The notes under the pieces: model-generated
What the model saw: only the letters and a program-made list of their open reading frames with translations
What the model was told of the DNA's origin: nothing
Databases searched by the model: none
Program-made: the position numbers and the translations under genes
NCBI GenBank assembly: GCA_964017065.1
Contig: OZ024785.1
Coordinates: 11,177,086-11,241,085 of the forward strand
Source: Haliclona indistincta
Taxonomy: Eukaryota > Porifera > Demospongiae > Haplosclerida > Chalinidae
Reading direction: 5' to 3'
Length of the DNA: 64,000 nt
In this document: positions 1 to 10,575 of the stretch, piece after piece
Layout of the letters: each line of letters begins with the position of its first letter
How positions within the stretch are numbered: the first letter of the stretch is position 1

Positions 1-367
1 CATGTACATGTATATAGAGTGCCGACTCAATGCAATACAATGCTTACAACAATTCACCACAATCAGCCATGATTTCTGAGGTACATCAGCAAGCAATCAT
101 AATACATGTATAATAAATTAATTCTGCTGAGTGGCTCACTGCAATTAGTGACTCAATGTGAAGACATGCTTTCAAGTTCTGAGGTCTATTCTATAGTATG
201 TATATAGGCATGCATGTTTGTATTGTTGGTCTGCTGTATGACAGGAAACTAGCAATAGGAGCCAGTTACAAGAACCCTATTTGTTTTGTGTATGCAGACA
301 ACCACATGACAACTCAAGGCACAGTATTAGTGTATACTTTTGTCATTGTTATTATAATACTGAACAG

Positions 368-513
368 GCTCTATGTTATGTGTGACTATTGTGGAGGCCA
401 GTTTCATACGGAGTGCATTGATCTCGAAGCCTCTGAAGAAGACATTAACCGCATGCACACATTTAAGTGTCCTGCGTGTGAACTTAGTGGACAGAGTATT
501 ATATATGATCCAG
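368..513 (+). CDS. PHD-finger exon, probable N-terminal exon of the MULE-like gene
   Basis: An exon between a cag acceptor (ends 367) and a gtaaca donor (514) encodes a PHD-type zinc finger: Cys-x2-Cys in MCDYCGG, then FHTEC, then FKCPAC at the end. PHD fingers bind histone tails, usually methylated or unmodified lysine 4 of H3. The first Cys pair of a complete C4HC3 PHD is not in this exon and should lie upstream, where I did not find it. Downstream on the same strand are an exon at 933-1013 and the MULE transposase, so I read this as the element's chromatin-reading head. The splice phases do not join directly to 933, so at least one exon between is missing from my model. Confidence 0.6.
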
Positions 514-932
514 GTAACACTCTATAATGATATATGCCCATACTTTCAATGCACACACATACAAGCTGCACATACATTCAATCATTGCATTATAACTTTG
601 TTGTCACATGCGATATAGATCAAAGTGCGTCTCATGCCGAATTTTTTGTAAGTTATCATCATTGCGGTGACCCATAATGTGTAATTATTATAATTAACCA
701 GAACTCACCCAAATTTCCAAGCTTCATGGCCCTCCAACCCACTGGTCTCATCAACTAGAGCAACCACAGGTGAACTTATCACGTACATGCAACTATACAC
801 TGCCTCATTGTACATATAAGATCGATATACAGGAAGTGCCGACCATCTCTTCAATATCTCAGTGGGCAGAGCATGCACTACAGGTATGCATAATGCATGC
901 ATCGATCTAACTGGATGTGCATCTTTTGACAG
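514..932. other. Intronic or intergenic stretch, no clear exon
   Basis: AT-rich sequence with no convincing coding segment. A very short candidate exon flanked by ctcag and gtatgc lies near 861-881 but is too small to support. Confidence 0.3.
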
Positions 933-1013
933 GATGCTAACATCCCTGAACACGTCACCTTTCCACTACCAAAAGCTTGCAAAATTGCATTGTCAGCTAC
1001 GGAGTGGGAAGAA
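933..1013 (+). CDS. Short exon upstream of MULE transposase, split by a TIR element
   Basis: After a ttttgacag acceptor the frame reads DANIPEHVTFPLPKAC and then continues to ATEWEE, where a TIR element begins (1012). After that element the frame reads WKRGEIEKWLVQYNG, which looks like the continuation of the same exon, followed by one in-frame TAA (1918) and the transposase frame. I infer one original exon interrupted by the insertion. No function can be given to this segment by itself. Confidence 0.45.
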
Positions 1014-1869
1014 TAGACCAGTTGCGTGTAAGCAATGGAATTTTAATGAAATCTTAATTACGCTTGACGTCACGACTGGGTGCTGCGGTTGCTGGAGAAA
1101 ATGTATGGAGAGCATTGGAGAAACGAGCGGAAGTGCGCATAAAGCATCTACTGGTCGTCAAAGTATACCGTATGTTCTTGTTTTGCGAGACTGATGCAAA
1201 ACTTCAGACAGTGGGACGTCCGATGAACTTCGAATGAAGCTTCTACGAGGCGTGGTTGCAGAGAAATCCATACGTAGAAAAGACTATCTGTCTATCATGA
1301 CTGGGCATTAGTGCTGCATCTGTGGAAATACTACTTCGAAAGATCCAAGTGTGCCATTCCATCGTTTCACTAAAGAACCAGGCAAGAGAGCACTTTGGTT
1401 ACGCGTATTCCAACTTCGTGAGGAGAACATTTTCTCCTAACAGCCGCGTTTGTGCGAGGCATTTTCCTGAAGGAAATGAGCAGCCACCAACGCAGAGCAG
1501 ATACAGTATGCACTTGGTATGGTTTGCTGAGCTCAGCGCCTGGAATATCACTAGGGCAAAGTCTCACTTCTTGTACAGCGTCCATTTCACCAATCCCACG
1601 AGTAAAACTGCCTCGATCTCTGCAACCACGCCTTGTATAAGCTTCATTCGCAGTTCCACGGACGTCCCACTGTCTGAAGTTTTGCATCAGTCTTGCAAAA
1701 CAAGAACATACGGTATACTTTGACGACCAGTAGATGCTTTATGCGCACTTCCGCTCGTTTCTCCAATGCTCTCCATACATTTTCTCTGGCAACCACAGCA
1801 CCCAGTCGTGACGTCACGCGTAATTAAGCGTTAATGAATTCTTTAGCGCTTACACGCAACTGGTCTATT
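1012..1869. mobile_element. 858-bp element with ~250-bp inverted terminal repeats and a THAP relic
   Basis: The left arm (about 1012-1266) and right arm (about 1618-1869) are inverted copies of each other over about 250 bp with few mismatches; both ends carry AATAGACCAGTTGCGTG. The spacer carries a broken THAP domain (1312-1475). Flanks read gtgggaag on the left and gggtggaa on the right, too different to call a clean target duplication. The long arms and THAP cargo suggest a non-autonomous relative of P-element/THAP transposons or a foldback element. It sits inside coding sequence of the MULE-like gene. Confidence 0.8.
1312..1475 (+). pseudogene. Frameshifted THAP zinc-finger domain inside the TIR element
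   Basis: From 1312 one frame gives CCICGNTTSKDPSVPFHRF and a tryptophan (ALWLRVF); at about 1435 the match continues in the next frame with PNSRVCARHF. Together they show the THAP C2CH pattern: N-terminal Cys-x2-Cys, FHRF, the conserved Trp, and a final Cys-x2-His-Phe. THAP domains bind DNA and are the N-terminal domain of P-element transposases. The frame change comes right after a TTTTCTCC run. No transposase catalytic domain follows, so the element is not autonomous. Confidence 0.7.
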
Positions 1870-1871
1870 GG

Positions 1872-4606
1872 GTGGAAAAGAGGGGAAATTGAGAAGTGGT
1901 TGGTGCAGTACAATGGCTAAAAACTGCACCAGGCAAATTCCCATTGTTCATTTGCCTTTAAAAAGGGGTGGCTTCAAAAAAGGTGTTCAAGGAAGAGAGT
2001 AGCAGTGGTGTACAAAGCAAGTGCATACTGCACTTTTATTGGATGTCATGTAGCTTGTGATATCACTGGTACAAGGCTACAAAATGGCATAGCTTTGTGT
2101 GTTGAGTTTAGTGGTGAAATTCACCATAAAAGAGGTGACAAAAGGGCAAGGCGGATCAAGGGAGAAGAAAGGGCATCGTTGAGATCACAAATATCCAATT
2201 GTTCCCCTTCGACACTGTACTGCCAGTCAATGAACACTATGGAGATAGAACGTCTAGTTTCTGGCAACAGAGATGGTGTGGGCAGTACAGTGTCGGTCTA
2301 CCCAAAAATTTCTAGCGAAAAAAAGAAGGAGGAGCAACGTGATGAGAACCTGATCATATCAATCTTGATGTTAAAAGAAGAATTTATCAGGATGTCTCCC
2401 GTCAATAGCCAACTTCCCGGCTACATACAGCGTGTGCACTGCCACCCATTTGGAGTAATGTGCTACACTGATATTGGTATTAGAATTTATCACTACCTCA
2501 GCAAAAAGCAAGCCTTGCACTGTGTTGTGACTGGAACAGTAGTCAGATTGGGTAGGCATGAGAATTCTGCTGGCATTGCCCATCTGTACTATGCATTGGT
2601 GGTACAACATCCCAATGGTCACGGGCCAGTGGCAGTGGCCGAGTACATCACCACTGAACATACCATAACATCAGTTAGCCACTTTTTAGACTGCTATAGG
2701 AGGGCAGAGGCAATGCTTTATGGCTGGAGAAACATTGCAAAGCCAAAGCAAGTAGTAATCGATCGCAGCTCTGTACTGCTCAACAGTTTCCTTAGAGTGT
2801 ACAACCTGCAAACAGTTGGCGCATATCTTCACCTATGCTTCAGAATTGTCCAAGGTTGTGGAGAGGATGGAGATTATTCACATGTCTTTATTGTGGCATG
2901 TGTGAGCCATGTCATGCACAGTGCCAAGCGTTTATGCCGCAGGCTGTTGTAAGTTATCATTATGTGACCCATTATGTAATGTAAGAAAATTTCAATTTAC
3001 ACTCTGCACTTCTCACTTAGCTATACACTATGCATATTAATAATCATCATAATTATTCTTTACAATGCAGTGCTTCTAGAGAGCAGTATAAATTCGCAAT
3101 GTACTGTTTCTCTATAATGGTCAACTGCTCATCATTGCAGTCCTTGATCGATTGTGTGCAGGCATGCAATGTCGTCTTTTCGTCACAATTCCTGGATGCG
3201 AATGTGAGAAGTGCAATTGACAAGATCACGAAGTGGACGAAGCAAATAGGTGACATAGATGCCAACATGGATGAGGAAGAAATAGATATGAAGAGCAGCA
3301 GCATTGATGATGACATTGTAGAAGACTTGAATGCAAGTGATGATGAATTAGCTGAAGAAGAGCACATTCACTCCGGTACATGGAAGCCATTTGGTGCTTT
3401 TTTCTCCTTAAAAATTAAGAAATACGTGCAAGTGACAAGCTCAGGTGATCCTAATCCTGTATACAAACCAGAGCTAATACAGAAGTTAGCCGTTAATTGG
3501 CTTCCCACAGCTCCGTTCTGGAGTAGCATGCTAAGAGGTTTGCTTAATGAGGCAATCGCATGCGAACACAATAATGCATTATTTAGGCAACGTTTTGAGG
3601 TATAGGAACTGGACTGAAGCAACTTCCAGTCCTTTCAATGATGAGGTCATTAGCTATTATAATGTATAGAGATCTTACTTTCTTATTCAGCTAGTACAAG
3701 AGATCAAATCTAACAGAATCAATGGAGCCGTTGAGGCATGGAATTTTATCTTGAAAAAGACTGATCACAGGTACAATGCATTTGTTACGACCCGATTCAC
3801 AACCTTTGACCCGCTTCGAAGCCGGTCGACCGGTTTCGAAGCGGGTTAGCTGGACGCGCCAGATTCAAAGCGTGCTGCATATGCTAAGTGCGCGCGTGTA
3901 ATAGACTTCGACTACTAAACATAACGTGTACTCTGAGTGTCCATATACATTGCATCGCAATCATATTGTTCTTTAAATTTGCTTCCATGTACAGGAGTCA
4001 CGTCTGAAAAAGAAGCTGTGACATGTTCCTATGGATTTTAGTGCAGTTTGATTGTTAAAAACAACTGTTGCATGCACACAACATTTCTTGCTGCGCTGCG
4101 TTGCTGAACCACTCGTAACGGAATTCCTGTCAATTTAGCAGGTAGGCTTGCTGTGCTGCGCTGCTAAACCACTTACAACGACGCTCCTGTCGATGACTGT
4201 AGTAGCACATGATGCTCTAAATCGCCTCCGCGGACACTTTCCAGTCTTGCTGCGCTGCACTGCATGAGCTATAACCGCGACAGCACTCCTACGTAGGTTC
4301 TGTCGATCTAGCGTGCAGGTGGGCACCCTGAAGCGTTCGGTTTTAAAGCAGGTCAACTGAGTTATGTGGTTGTAAATCGGGTTAACCGGCTTCGAAACCG
4401 GCGGCCGGCTTCGAAACGGGTCAGGTTGTGAATCGGGTCGTAACACATTCATTATTATAAAGTTTATATGCAATACGTATGTGCATGCAGAGAACACCAC
4501 CTAAGACCAGATGTGTTTCTGTCAAGACATTATCCAGTTCTTCAAGGAAGACAAGTAATGTTTATTGATCAAATCAGTGATAAAGGCATAAAGTACAAGA
4601 TCAAGG
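1872..4606 (+). CDS. MULE-like (Mutator) transposase domain, multi-exon
   Basis: Exons: about 1872-2948 (donor gtaagt), 3071-3599, 3691-3770 and 4490-4606, which join in phase. The first has a DNA-binding-like head (YCTFIGC) and then the MULE RNase-H-like core: VVTGTVVRL, HLYYALVVQ, a TTEHT segment, and QVVIDRSSVLLNS with the second catalytic-type Asp. The position where relatives usually carry the first Asp (as in LHFDxTG) reads LHCVVTG, so catalysis may be lost. Exon 2 has an acidic linker; exon 3 has the late motif SNRINGAVEAWNFILKK. Exon 4 reads LRPDVFLSRHYPVL. A TAA at 1918 and a TAG near 4699 interrupt the frame. A 663-bp TIR element occupies the intron between exons 3 and 4. The family call rests on motif recall, not a search. 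Confidence 0.65.
3783..4445. mobile_element. 663-bp TIR element in an intron of the MULE-like gene
   Basis: The two ends are inverted repeats of about 65 bp beginning TGTTACGACCCGATTCACAA, with CATT on both sides (3779-3782 and 4446-4449) as a likely 4-bp target duplication. The arms hold repeated TTCGAAGC/GGTTCGAA palindromes. Inside, about 4087-4305, are three diverged copies of a ~60-bp unit that starts cttgctgcgctgc. No transposase is encoded, so it is a MITE-type element; I cannot name its superfamily. Confidence 0.75.
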
Positions 4607-4676
4607 TTAATCTCTCTCTGTTTAATTATTTTATCATTGCATAGCCACAAAATATATTTTCATGCTTATTATACAG

Positions 4677-6660
4677 AAGCAACTGGATAAAGCTCCTTAG
4701 CAGCTGGTTGAGAAATGGGGAAGACGACCAGAAAAGTCGTGTTTTAAAGTAGGCTACTATCAGCGACCTCCAAAACAGGAGCTCAACATCTTAGGGTATT
4801 ATGTTTGTACTGCATGTATTGGTGTACATGCATCTGACCTTATAGTGTGAAAGATACTTGTGTATCAAGAGATGAAGATGAAGAAGTAAATTCACACATG
4901 CATGCATCATGGTTATAACTATTATTTTGCATGCAGAAGGCAGGAGAGTGTATTTCCTATTACTATACTTATTATATTTATTTTGTTTCCTCTCTACATG
5001 TGTATTTAACTTAAGTCGTTTGCCTTGTTTCTTGACATACAATGTTTCACCTCCTTTCCTATGAACTATTATATTCTGTGATTTTTATAAAGGAGCAAAA
5101 TGGAGATCAGGAAACCATTGATCTATGTCAAGTGACCACTGCTGCATTTGACGTAAACTTGTGGTTATTATACATGTAATTAATATATGATTATCTTTAA
5201 ACAATAATAGAAAACAACCTCACAAGGACATGAGATTAAAGTAAAGAGATCGCCAAACAAAGGTCTTTTAAACAGAGTTGGCACCAACATGTGTTGGATG
5301 AATTCCATTCTTCAACTGTTGGAAATGACAGATATTTCATTATTTTTACAAGGTATGAATCTTATACATAAATAACGTTATTATTATTCTGTATACATGA
5401 ATATAGGATTTCCTGTCAATCATATGACATGTATACAACATGAGTATCTAAAAGTTCATAAAGAATTAGAGAAATGTGATCGGCCAGCAGATGCAACTAT
5501 GTTGATGGTACAATAATAATTATTTAAAGTATCTTTTCTATAAATATTTCCATTTTGCAGGTCTTGGTTACTTCTGGTGCTGGCATTAGTGAATTAAAGC
5601 CATACTGCAGTAATGATGCAGAAGAGGTACTGCAGATAATTATTCCAAAGTCGCTTACTAGCGGACCTACAGGTATCAAAATAGTGATTGTAGACCATTT
5701 TGTATTATTTTGTATCTACAATTTTGTAGCCATGTCAGCATCACAACAGCTATTTTGGTTCTTATGCATGGTGCTGTAATGTTATTTATACTGCAGGATT
5801 TCCCAGGAGCCGATCAGATGTTCTCAATTAAACTGAAGCTAACAGGAACATGTCCCCATTGCATTCAGGTTGTTGACTTTATACAGTATTATTATTGCTT
5901 AACTTTGTCTTTATGGTCATCACAGCCATTATATTTAGCAAGACAAAAATAACGTGATACTTACATTCCTACAGGCTGCTCCAGTTACGGAGGTTATCAC
6001 ACTATCTCTTATACATGTTACTCCGCCTCGATCACCAACTACATCGACAGTCCATTTGTCACAACTGTTTGATGCTGCAATGTCTTTTCAACTGAACAGT
6101 CTTAATACTGAATCAAAGTAGGAGATTAAAATGCTACCAGTTATTGCTAGTTAATTAACTAATAATTACATATGATATGTAGCAGCTGTAGGCACTGCAT
6201 TGGATTGTTGGTTGTTAAAGGGGAGTTGTTAATGCTTCCTGACAATCTGATAATAGTCATACAAAGGAACTTAGCTGAAGAGAAACGACGAAATAACACT
6301 CCTGTTGTGATTGAGAAGTAAGGGCTGTTTTGTGTTTAAAGTTATACATTTTTGTGTACAATGTGTAGCTTATTTACAGTAACACATGACATTAACTATG
6401 AGTTATCTTCTATTGTGGTAAGATTTGCAAGCAAGCTCATTATAATGGTGAATATACAATATTATGTTATAGGTACATCGTGGTACAAAGAAATGTGGAC
6501 ACTGTATGTTGTTACAATAAGTGTATGCACGAGTGTGACAGCATATAATTGCATGCAGATCAGACATTAGTGAATAATAATCTTGGCTGGACAGTGTATG
6601 ATGACGATTTGGTAACAGAACAAAGTGGAGTAGGATGGCATCACTCTGGTTTTGTTCCTG
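4677..6660 (+). CDS. USP-type (peptidase C19) deubiquitinase domain, multi-exon
   Basis: Consecutive small exons spell a ubiquitin-specific protease. The exon at about 5212-5352 has the Cys box, GLLNRVGTNMCWMNSILQLL, where the Cys before Trp-Met-Asn-Ser is the expected nucleophile. Further exons give a Cys pair CPHC (about 5853), a second pair CRHC plus LPDNLIIVIQRN (6182-6318; the usual USP LP..LIIHLKRF strand), a His box VHRGTKKCGH (6474-6505), and GWTVYDDDLV (6580-6610), the usual Asp box. USPs remove ubiquitin from proteins. The order and spacing of Cys, His and Asp boxes look complete; whether it is active is unknown. It lies between the MULE domain and a ULP1 protease on the same strand. 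A TAG near 4699 lies in the linker exon before it. Confidence 0.7.
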
Positions 6661-6970
6661 TAAGTATAAAAAGATCATTCTGTGCTGAAAGTTTATTGTT
6701 TTCATAGAAAGATGCCTACATTGTGCACTATCACAAACAGCATTCAGTTGTGAGCTAGCAGATAAAGATACTTGCATGCATAGTTGTGTATTTATTAATC
6801 TGCATGCAGAACATGTGACTTACAAACAGAACATGTGACTTACATGTAACTTTATTTTGCAGGTCCATTTGCACAATTTGAAGAACACAAGATCATTTCT
6901 TGGAAGAAGTGTGAGGATTAACTAAAGATACCAGTTAGCTGCATAATTATTATTGCAATTCTATTAGCTA

Positions 6971-8653
6971 AAGGAGCCATGCTTCGGAATACCGAAAGAA
7001 GAAGAGATTCTGGTGCTCATTGAAAATATTTATCTTGCATGTTCTTAATAGTTGCATTCATTTGTAATGCCAGGTAAAGAATAACTTGAGTCGCTGTCCA
7101 GGAGGAGAAACTTTGAGAGAAGGGCAATGGCTGTCATCCAAGGTTTATCAACTATTGGCATTAAATTTAATTGCACTATACATTTAGGTTATAATGTCAT
7201 ACATCTCTGATCTTGTAAAATTAAGAGAAGATGTAAGATTAAATTTTTATAACATGTCTCCTTGTAAAAGAAATTTTTAGGTCACTGTATTTGATTTTGC
7301 CGTCATTGCAAAGTCGAGGGTACAAAGGAGTTGAGCGATTCAGAAAAGTAAAAGCAAATTATTACTTCAAATGTGTTCTGTGTATGTCACTTTATCTCTC
7401 TGCATGTATGTTGCATGCATATACAATAATGACACACAGTAATTTCTTTATAGGGAGTTGATTTGTTTAAAATGCAACTCATTATTTACCCTGTACATCG
7501 TCCTCAACATTGGATTTTGGTGGTATGTTATATTAATAGTCACACAATTATTCAAAAAATGGTGATATCATGCAGGCTGTCTTTATGCAAAAACGAGTGA
7601 TTACTGTTGTTGACACACTTCACAAGAAAATCCCTGACCCAGTAAACTGGATTTGGTAATAATGATATAACTAAACTTTCAATTTATAAAAAAATTTATA
7701 ATAATTATAGGTACTATCTTTCCTGCAAACTGAATCTAAAAAGAAGAGTATGGAAGTTTTATGACATGGTAAAACTTACGTGAGATACAGCTGGAAAATC
7801 GAGAAACATTTTTTTACATGCAGAGTAATTTGGTACCCAGACAAAGTAACAGTAGTGACTGTGGTGTTTATGTTTGCATGGTAAGTAAAGTTATAAATCA
7901 TAATACTAAAGCTTGAAATATTTTAGAGAAAAATTGTAAAATAATTTAACCCTTTAGGGCCTATAGCGGATTTATCCGTCACAATTGACTCCACCTACTG
8001 TAGACGTCATAAGTAGTGTGAAAAGTGCTCTAGAAAGGTCAAATCAAGTTTAATGCAAATTACTTGAAAAAACCCACTGTTTTTCGCTGCGCCCTCCCCA
8101 CTAAAATATATAGAACGCAGGACGGGGGGATTTTTAAAGGGGGGTGTCCCCCCTTTAATCCGGGGTTCGAAGGGGCGGAGCCCCTCGCCGCTTTCGGCAT
8201 TTTTGGGGCTTCAGGATGCCCGGAAATGCATACTTTGGCAAAGAATATGGTCTAAACTGTGCTGTTTGCTCACCTGGACACCACCAGGTTTTTGTATCAG
8301 TCACCAGGGCTGAATGAAGACCAAAATTAACTCAAAAATGACGAGGTCGCAGCACTTAAGCGGCTTCAGTTCCGAAGTGGGAGTGGCCAACTCAGACTTT
8401 AGTACATGGTCGTAAACCTTGACATGCCAGGAGAAAAGGGTGCTAGTTTGGACTAGCTAGCGTACTGCATGTTGTAGAAAATTGCAAGACAAACTGTCAG
8501 TTAAGAGCAAGTCAAGTTTTCGTCAAAATAAGTCGGTCCCTAAAGAGTTAAATTGAAATTTGTTTTAATATTATAGATGGATGCAATTAAAGCCCGCCTT
8601 GAGATAGGAAAAACAATAATGGAGAGAAAGGATAAAATACCAGTCACTATTGA
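6971..8653 (+). CDS. ULP1/SENP-type (peptidase C48) protease domain, multi-exon
   Basis: Exons after the USP domain give LREGQWLSSK (about 7110-7141), YISDLVKL, LLPSLQSRGYKGVERFRK (7280-7345), then the His box KMQLIIYPVHRPQHWILV (about 7470-7521), the Asp segment VITVVDTLHKK (7598-7630), and the Cys box PRQSNSSDCGVYVCM (7834-7878). This His-Trp ... Asp ... Asp-Cys-Gly order is that of ULP1 SUMO/NEDD8 proteases. The final exon (about 8577-8653) reads MDAIKARLEIGKTIMERK and is separated from the Cys-box exon by a piggyBac-like MITE in the intron. C48 domains are known passengers of plant MULEs and of Zisupton/KDZ elements. Confidence 0.75.
7950..8547. mobile_element. piggyBac-type MITE (TTAA target duplication)
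   Basis: TTAA lies on both sides (7946-7949 and 8548-8551). The element starts CCCTTTAGGGCC and its other end, reverse-complemented, is CTCTTTAGGGACC. TTAA duplication with CCC-type ends is diagnostic of piggyBac elements. No transposase is present. The interior has a G/C-rich block near 8125-8190 with paired ggggc/gcccc segments able to fold. It is inserted in the intron before the last ULP1 exon. Confidence 0.8.
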
Positions 8654-8687
8654 AGTAATATCTCCGTTGTGAATGCTTTGTTTTCAG

Positions 8688-9362
8688 CCTTAATCAGAGT
8701 TCAGATGATGATGAAGAAGATGACATCAATAATGATGATATTATTTTTCCTCCTGTCAACTTCAAGCAGATTGCAGAAAGGGTATAATTCTCATAATTAT
8801 TATTGAATGATAAATTAGAATTAATTATGCATAAGAAAATACTGTATAGAACAGCAATGATTCATGCATTTATAGATGATTATTTTTGCAGAAGTCTATG
8901 AAGTGCCAGAGTACAGCTGATGAAAAATATTCTGATGCACTTTCGTCTAGTAAGGTGAGTATATTAAATATCATGATTATTATTGCCAATATTACTATAA
9001 TCACATTATATAGAGTTCAGATGATGATGAAGATGGCATCGATAATGATGATATTATTTTTCCTCCTGTCAACTTCAAGCAGATTGCAGAAAGGGTATAA
9101 TTCTCATTATATAATGAATGATACATTAGAATTAATTATGCATAAGAAAATAATGAAGAACAGCAATGATTCATGCATTTATAGATGATTATTTTTCCAG
9201 AAGTCTATGAAGTGCCAGAGTACAGCTGCTGCTGATGCACTTTCATCTAGTAAGGCGAGTATTTTAATTATCACTTGCAATTAAAATACTAAATTTTTGC
9301 AGAAGTCTATGACATGCAAGAGTACAGCTGCTGCTAATTTTTCCAATGCAGTTTCATCTAGT
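8688..9362 (+). CDS. Tandemly duplicated acidic exons after the ULP1 domain
   Basis: Two exon types recur about 310 bp apart with their introns. Type A: 8688-8781 and about 9014-9096, both ending DDIIFPPVNFKQIAER. Type B: 8891-8953, 9201-9255 and 9302-9362, each starting KSM(K/T)C(Q/K)STA. The introns between are also near-identical, so this is a genomic tandem duplication, with a third partial copy of exon B. The product is an acidic, Ser-rich tail of unknown function. Confidence 0.6.
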
Positions 9363-9407
9363 AAGTTATTAAATTGTTACTCAATAATTATTATGTATTT
9401 TCATTTC

Positions 9408-9990
9408 AGCTAGTGCTAACCGAAAAGCGCTACTTAAACTGGAAGTGTCTTCTGCAGGCATGTTGTAAAATGCATGGATAATACAATGTATCATAACATT
9501 ATAATAATTTATTGTTGCGAAAATGTGCTGGGATCGCAGACCAATTCTTTGGCTAGGACTGTACAAGATACATGTAGAAGACATCTTTAATCTAATGATT
9601 GATCTACATGCATCACTGTAAGTACATGCATTTTGCAATATCAATGCTAAATGCATCCATAAAACAGGTTCTGTACTTTTGTTTGCACATGTGGGCAAAG
9701 ATGCAGGAGCAACTTCAGGTGTAGCATGCATGCGGCATGTCTGCATGTACACAATAACTTGCATTATAATGATCAGGTGGAGGCATATGAGTATGAAGAC
9801 TTTATTGAGGTTGTTGACGGGGTTGAAGTCCAAAAATGTGATAAGATGAATTTTGATAAATTAAATCCGTGCAAGTACATTCAGGTATATAGCTATGCAT
9901 GCCTGCAATAATGATAATATAACATGCGTGATGCTTTATTCACAGAGAAGTCCATCGGACATTACCGATCATTCACCCACTACTGCCACT
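9408..9990 (+). CDS. C-terminal exons of the transposon gene
   Basis: Probable exons: about 9408-9457 (ASANRKALLKLEVSSAG), 9776-9882 (VEAYEYEDFIEVVDG, donor gtatat) and one starting near 9946 after a cacag acceptor (RSPSDITDHSP), which runs into the Ser/Thr/His-coding simple repeat. No domain recognised; the gene end is obscured by the repeat. Confidence 0.35.
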
Positions 9991-10575
9991 TTATTCATCG
10001 CCCCATCAATATACCTCCCAACACTGATTCACCCCGCCCACTCTTTACTCACTCACTCTTTACCCACCAGTACCAATTTAATCATCTCCCACTCACTCAC
10101 TCAATCACTCCCAACTACACAGTGACTCACTCACTTTAATCACTCAATTACTCATGATCACCCAGCACCTGCCCAGTAACCTACCTACACTAGCTCACTC
10201 ATCCATTAATTCACAAACCCACTTTAACAAAATCCATTCACCTATACCCATTTACTCCATCCAAATACAATCCCTTCCCTCACTCTTTCCTTTCTCCCTC
10301 CCTCTCTTCCACTGCCAATTCATGCACTTGCTAACCCACAAATCAATTTAACCCATTACTGCAATTATTTTATTCATCTCCATCTCTCACCTACTCACTC
10401 ACTCACCCACCAACTCGCCACTCACTCACCACTAACTCATCCATTCATGTACCCACCCACCCACCCACCCACAAACCAACCCACCACTCACTCACCGACC
10501 CAATAACTAACTCACCCACCCACCCACCCACCCACTCACCCACCAACCCACCCACTCACTCACCCACTCACTACA
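9960..10575. repeat. Pyrimidine-rich simple repeat (CACT/CCCA family)
   Basis: About 600 bp of imperfect CACT, ACTC and CCCA units, purest at 10440-10560 where CCCA and CACT runs dominate. The + strand is almost devoid of G. Such asymmetric tracts are expansion-prone and can form non-B DNA. Open frames in it are compositional artefacts. Confidence 0.9.

Noticed and set aside
8164..8180. tRNA-like B box (ggttcgaagg)
   Set aside because: No A box at a suitable distance and no cloverleaf; it lies in a GC-rich hairpin of the piggyBac MITE.
9895..10351. Open frames rich in His, Ser, Thr and Pro in the simple repeat
   Set aside because: They follow from the CACT/CCCA repeat composition; all three frames are open and no splice or start signal supports a protein.
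9960..10575. CRISPR or other regularly spaced array
   Set aside because: Repeats have no constant length or spacer, and all other evidence shows an animal genome.
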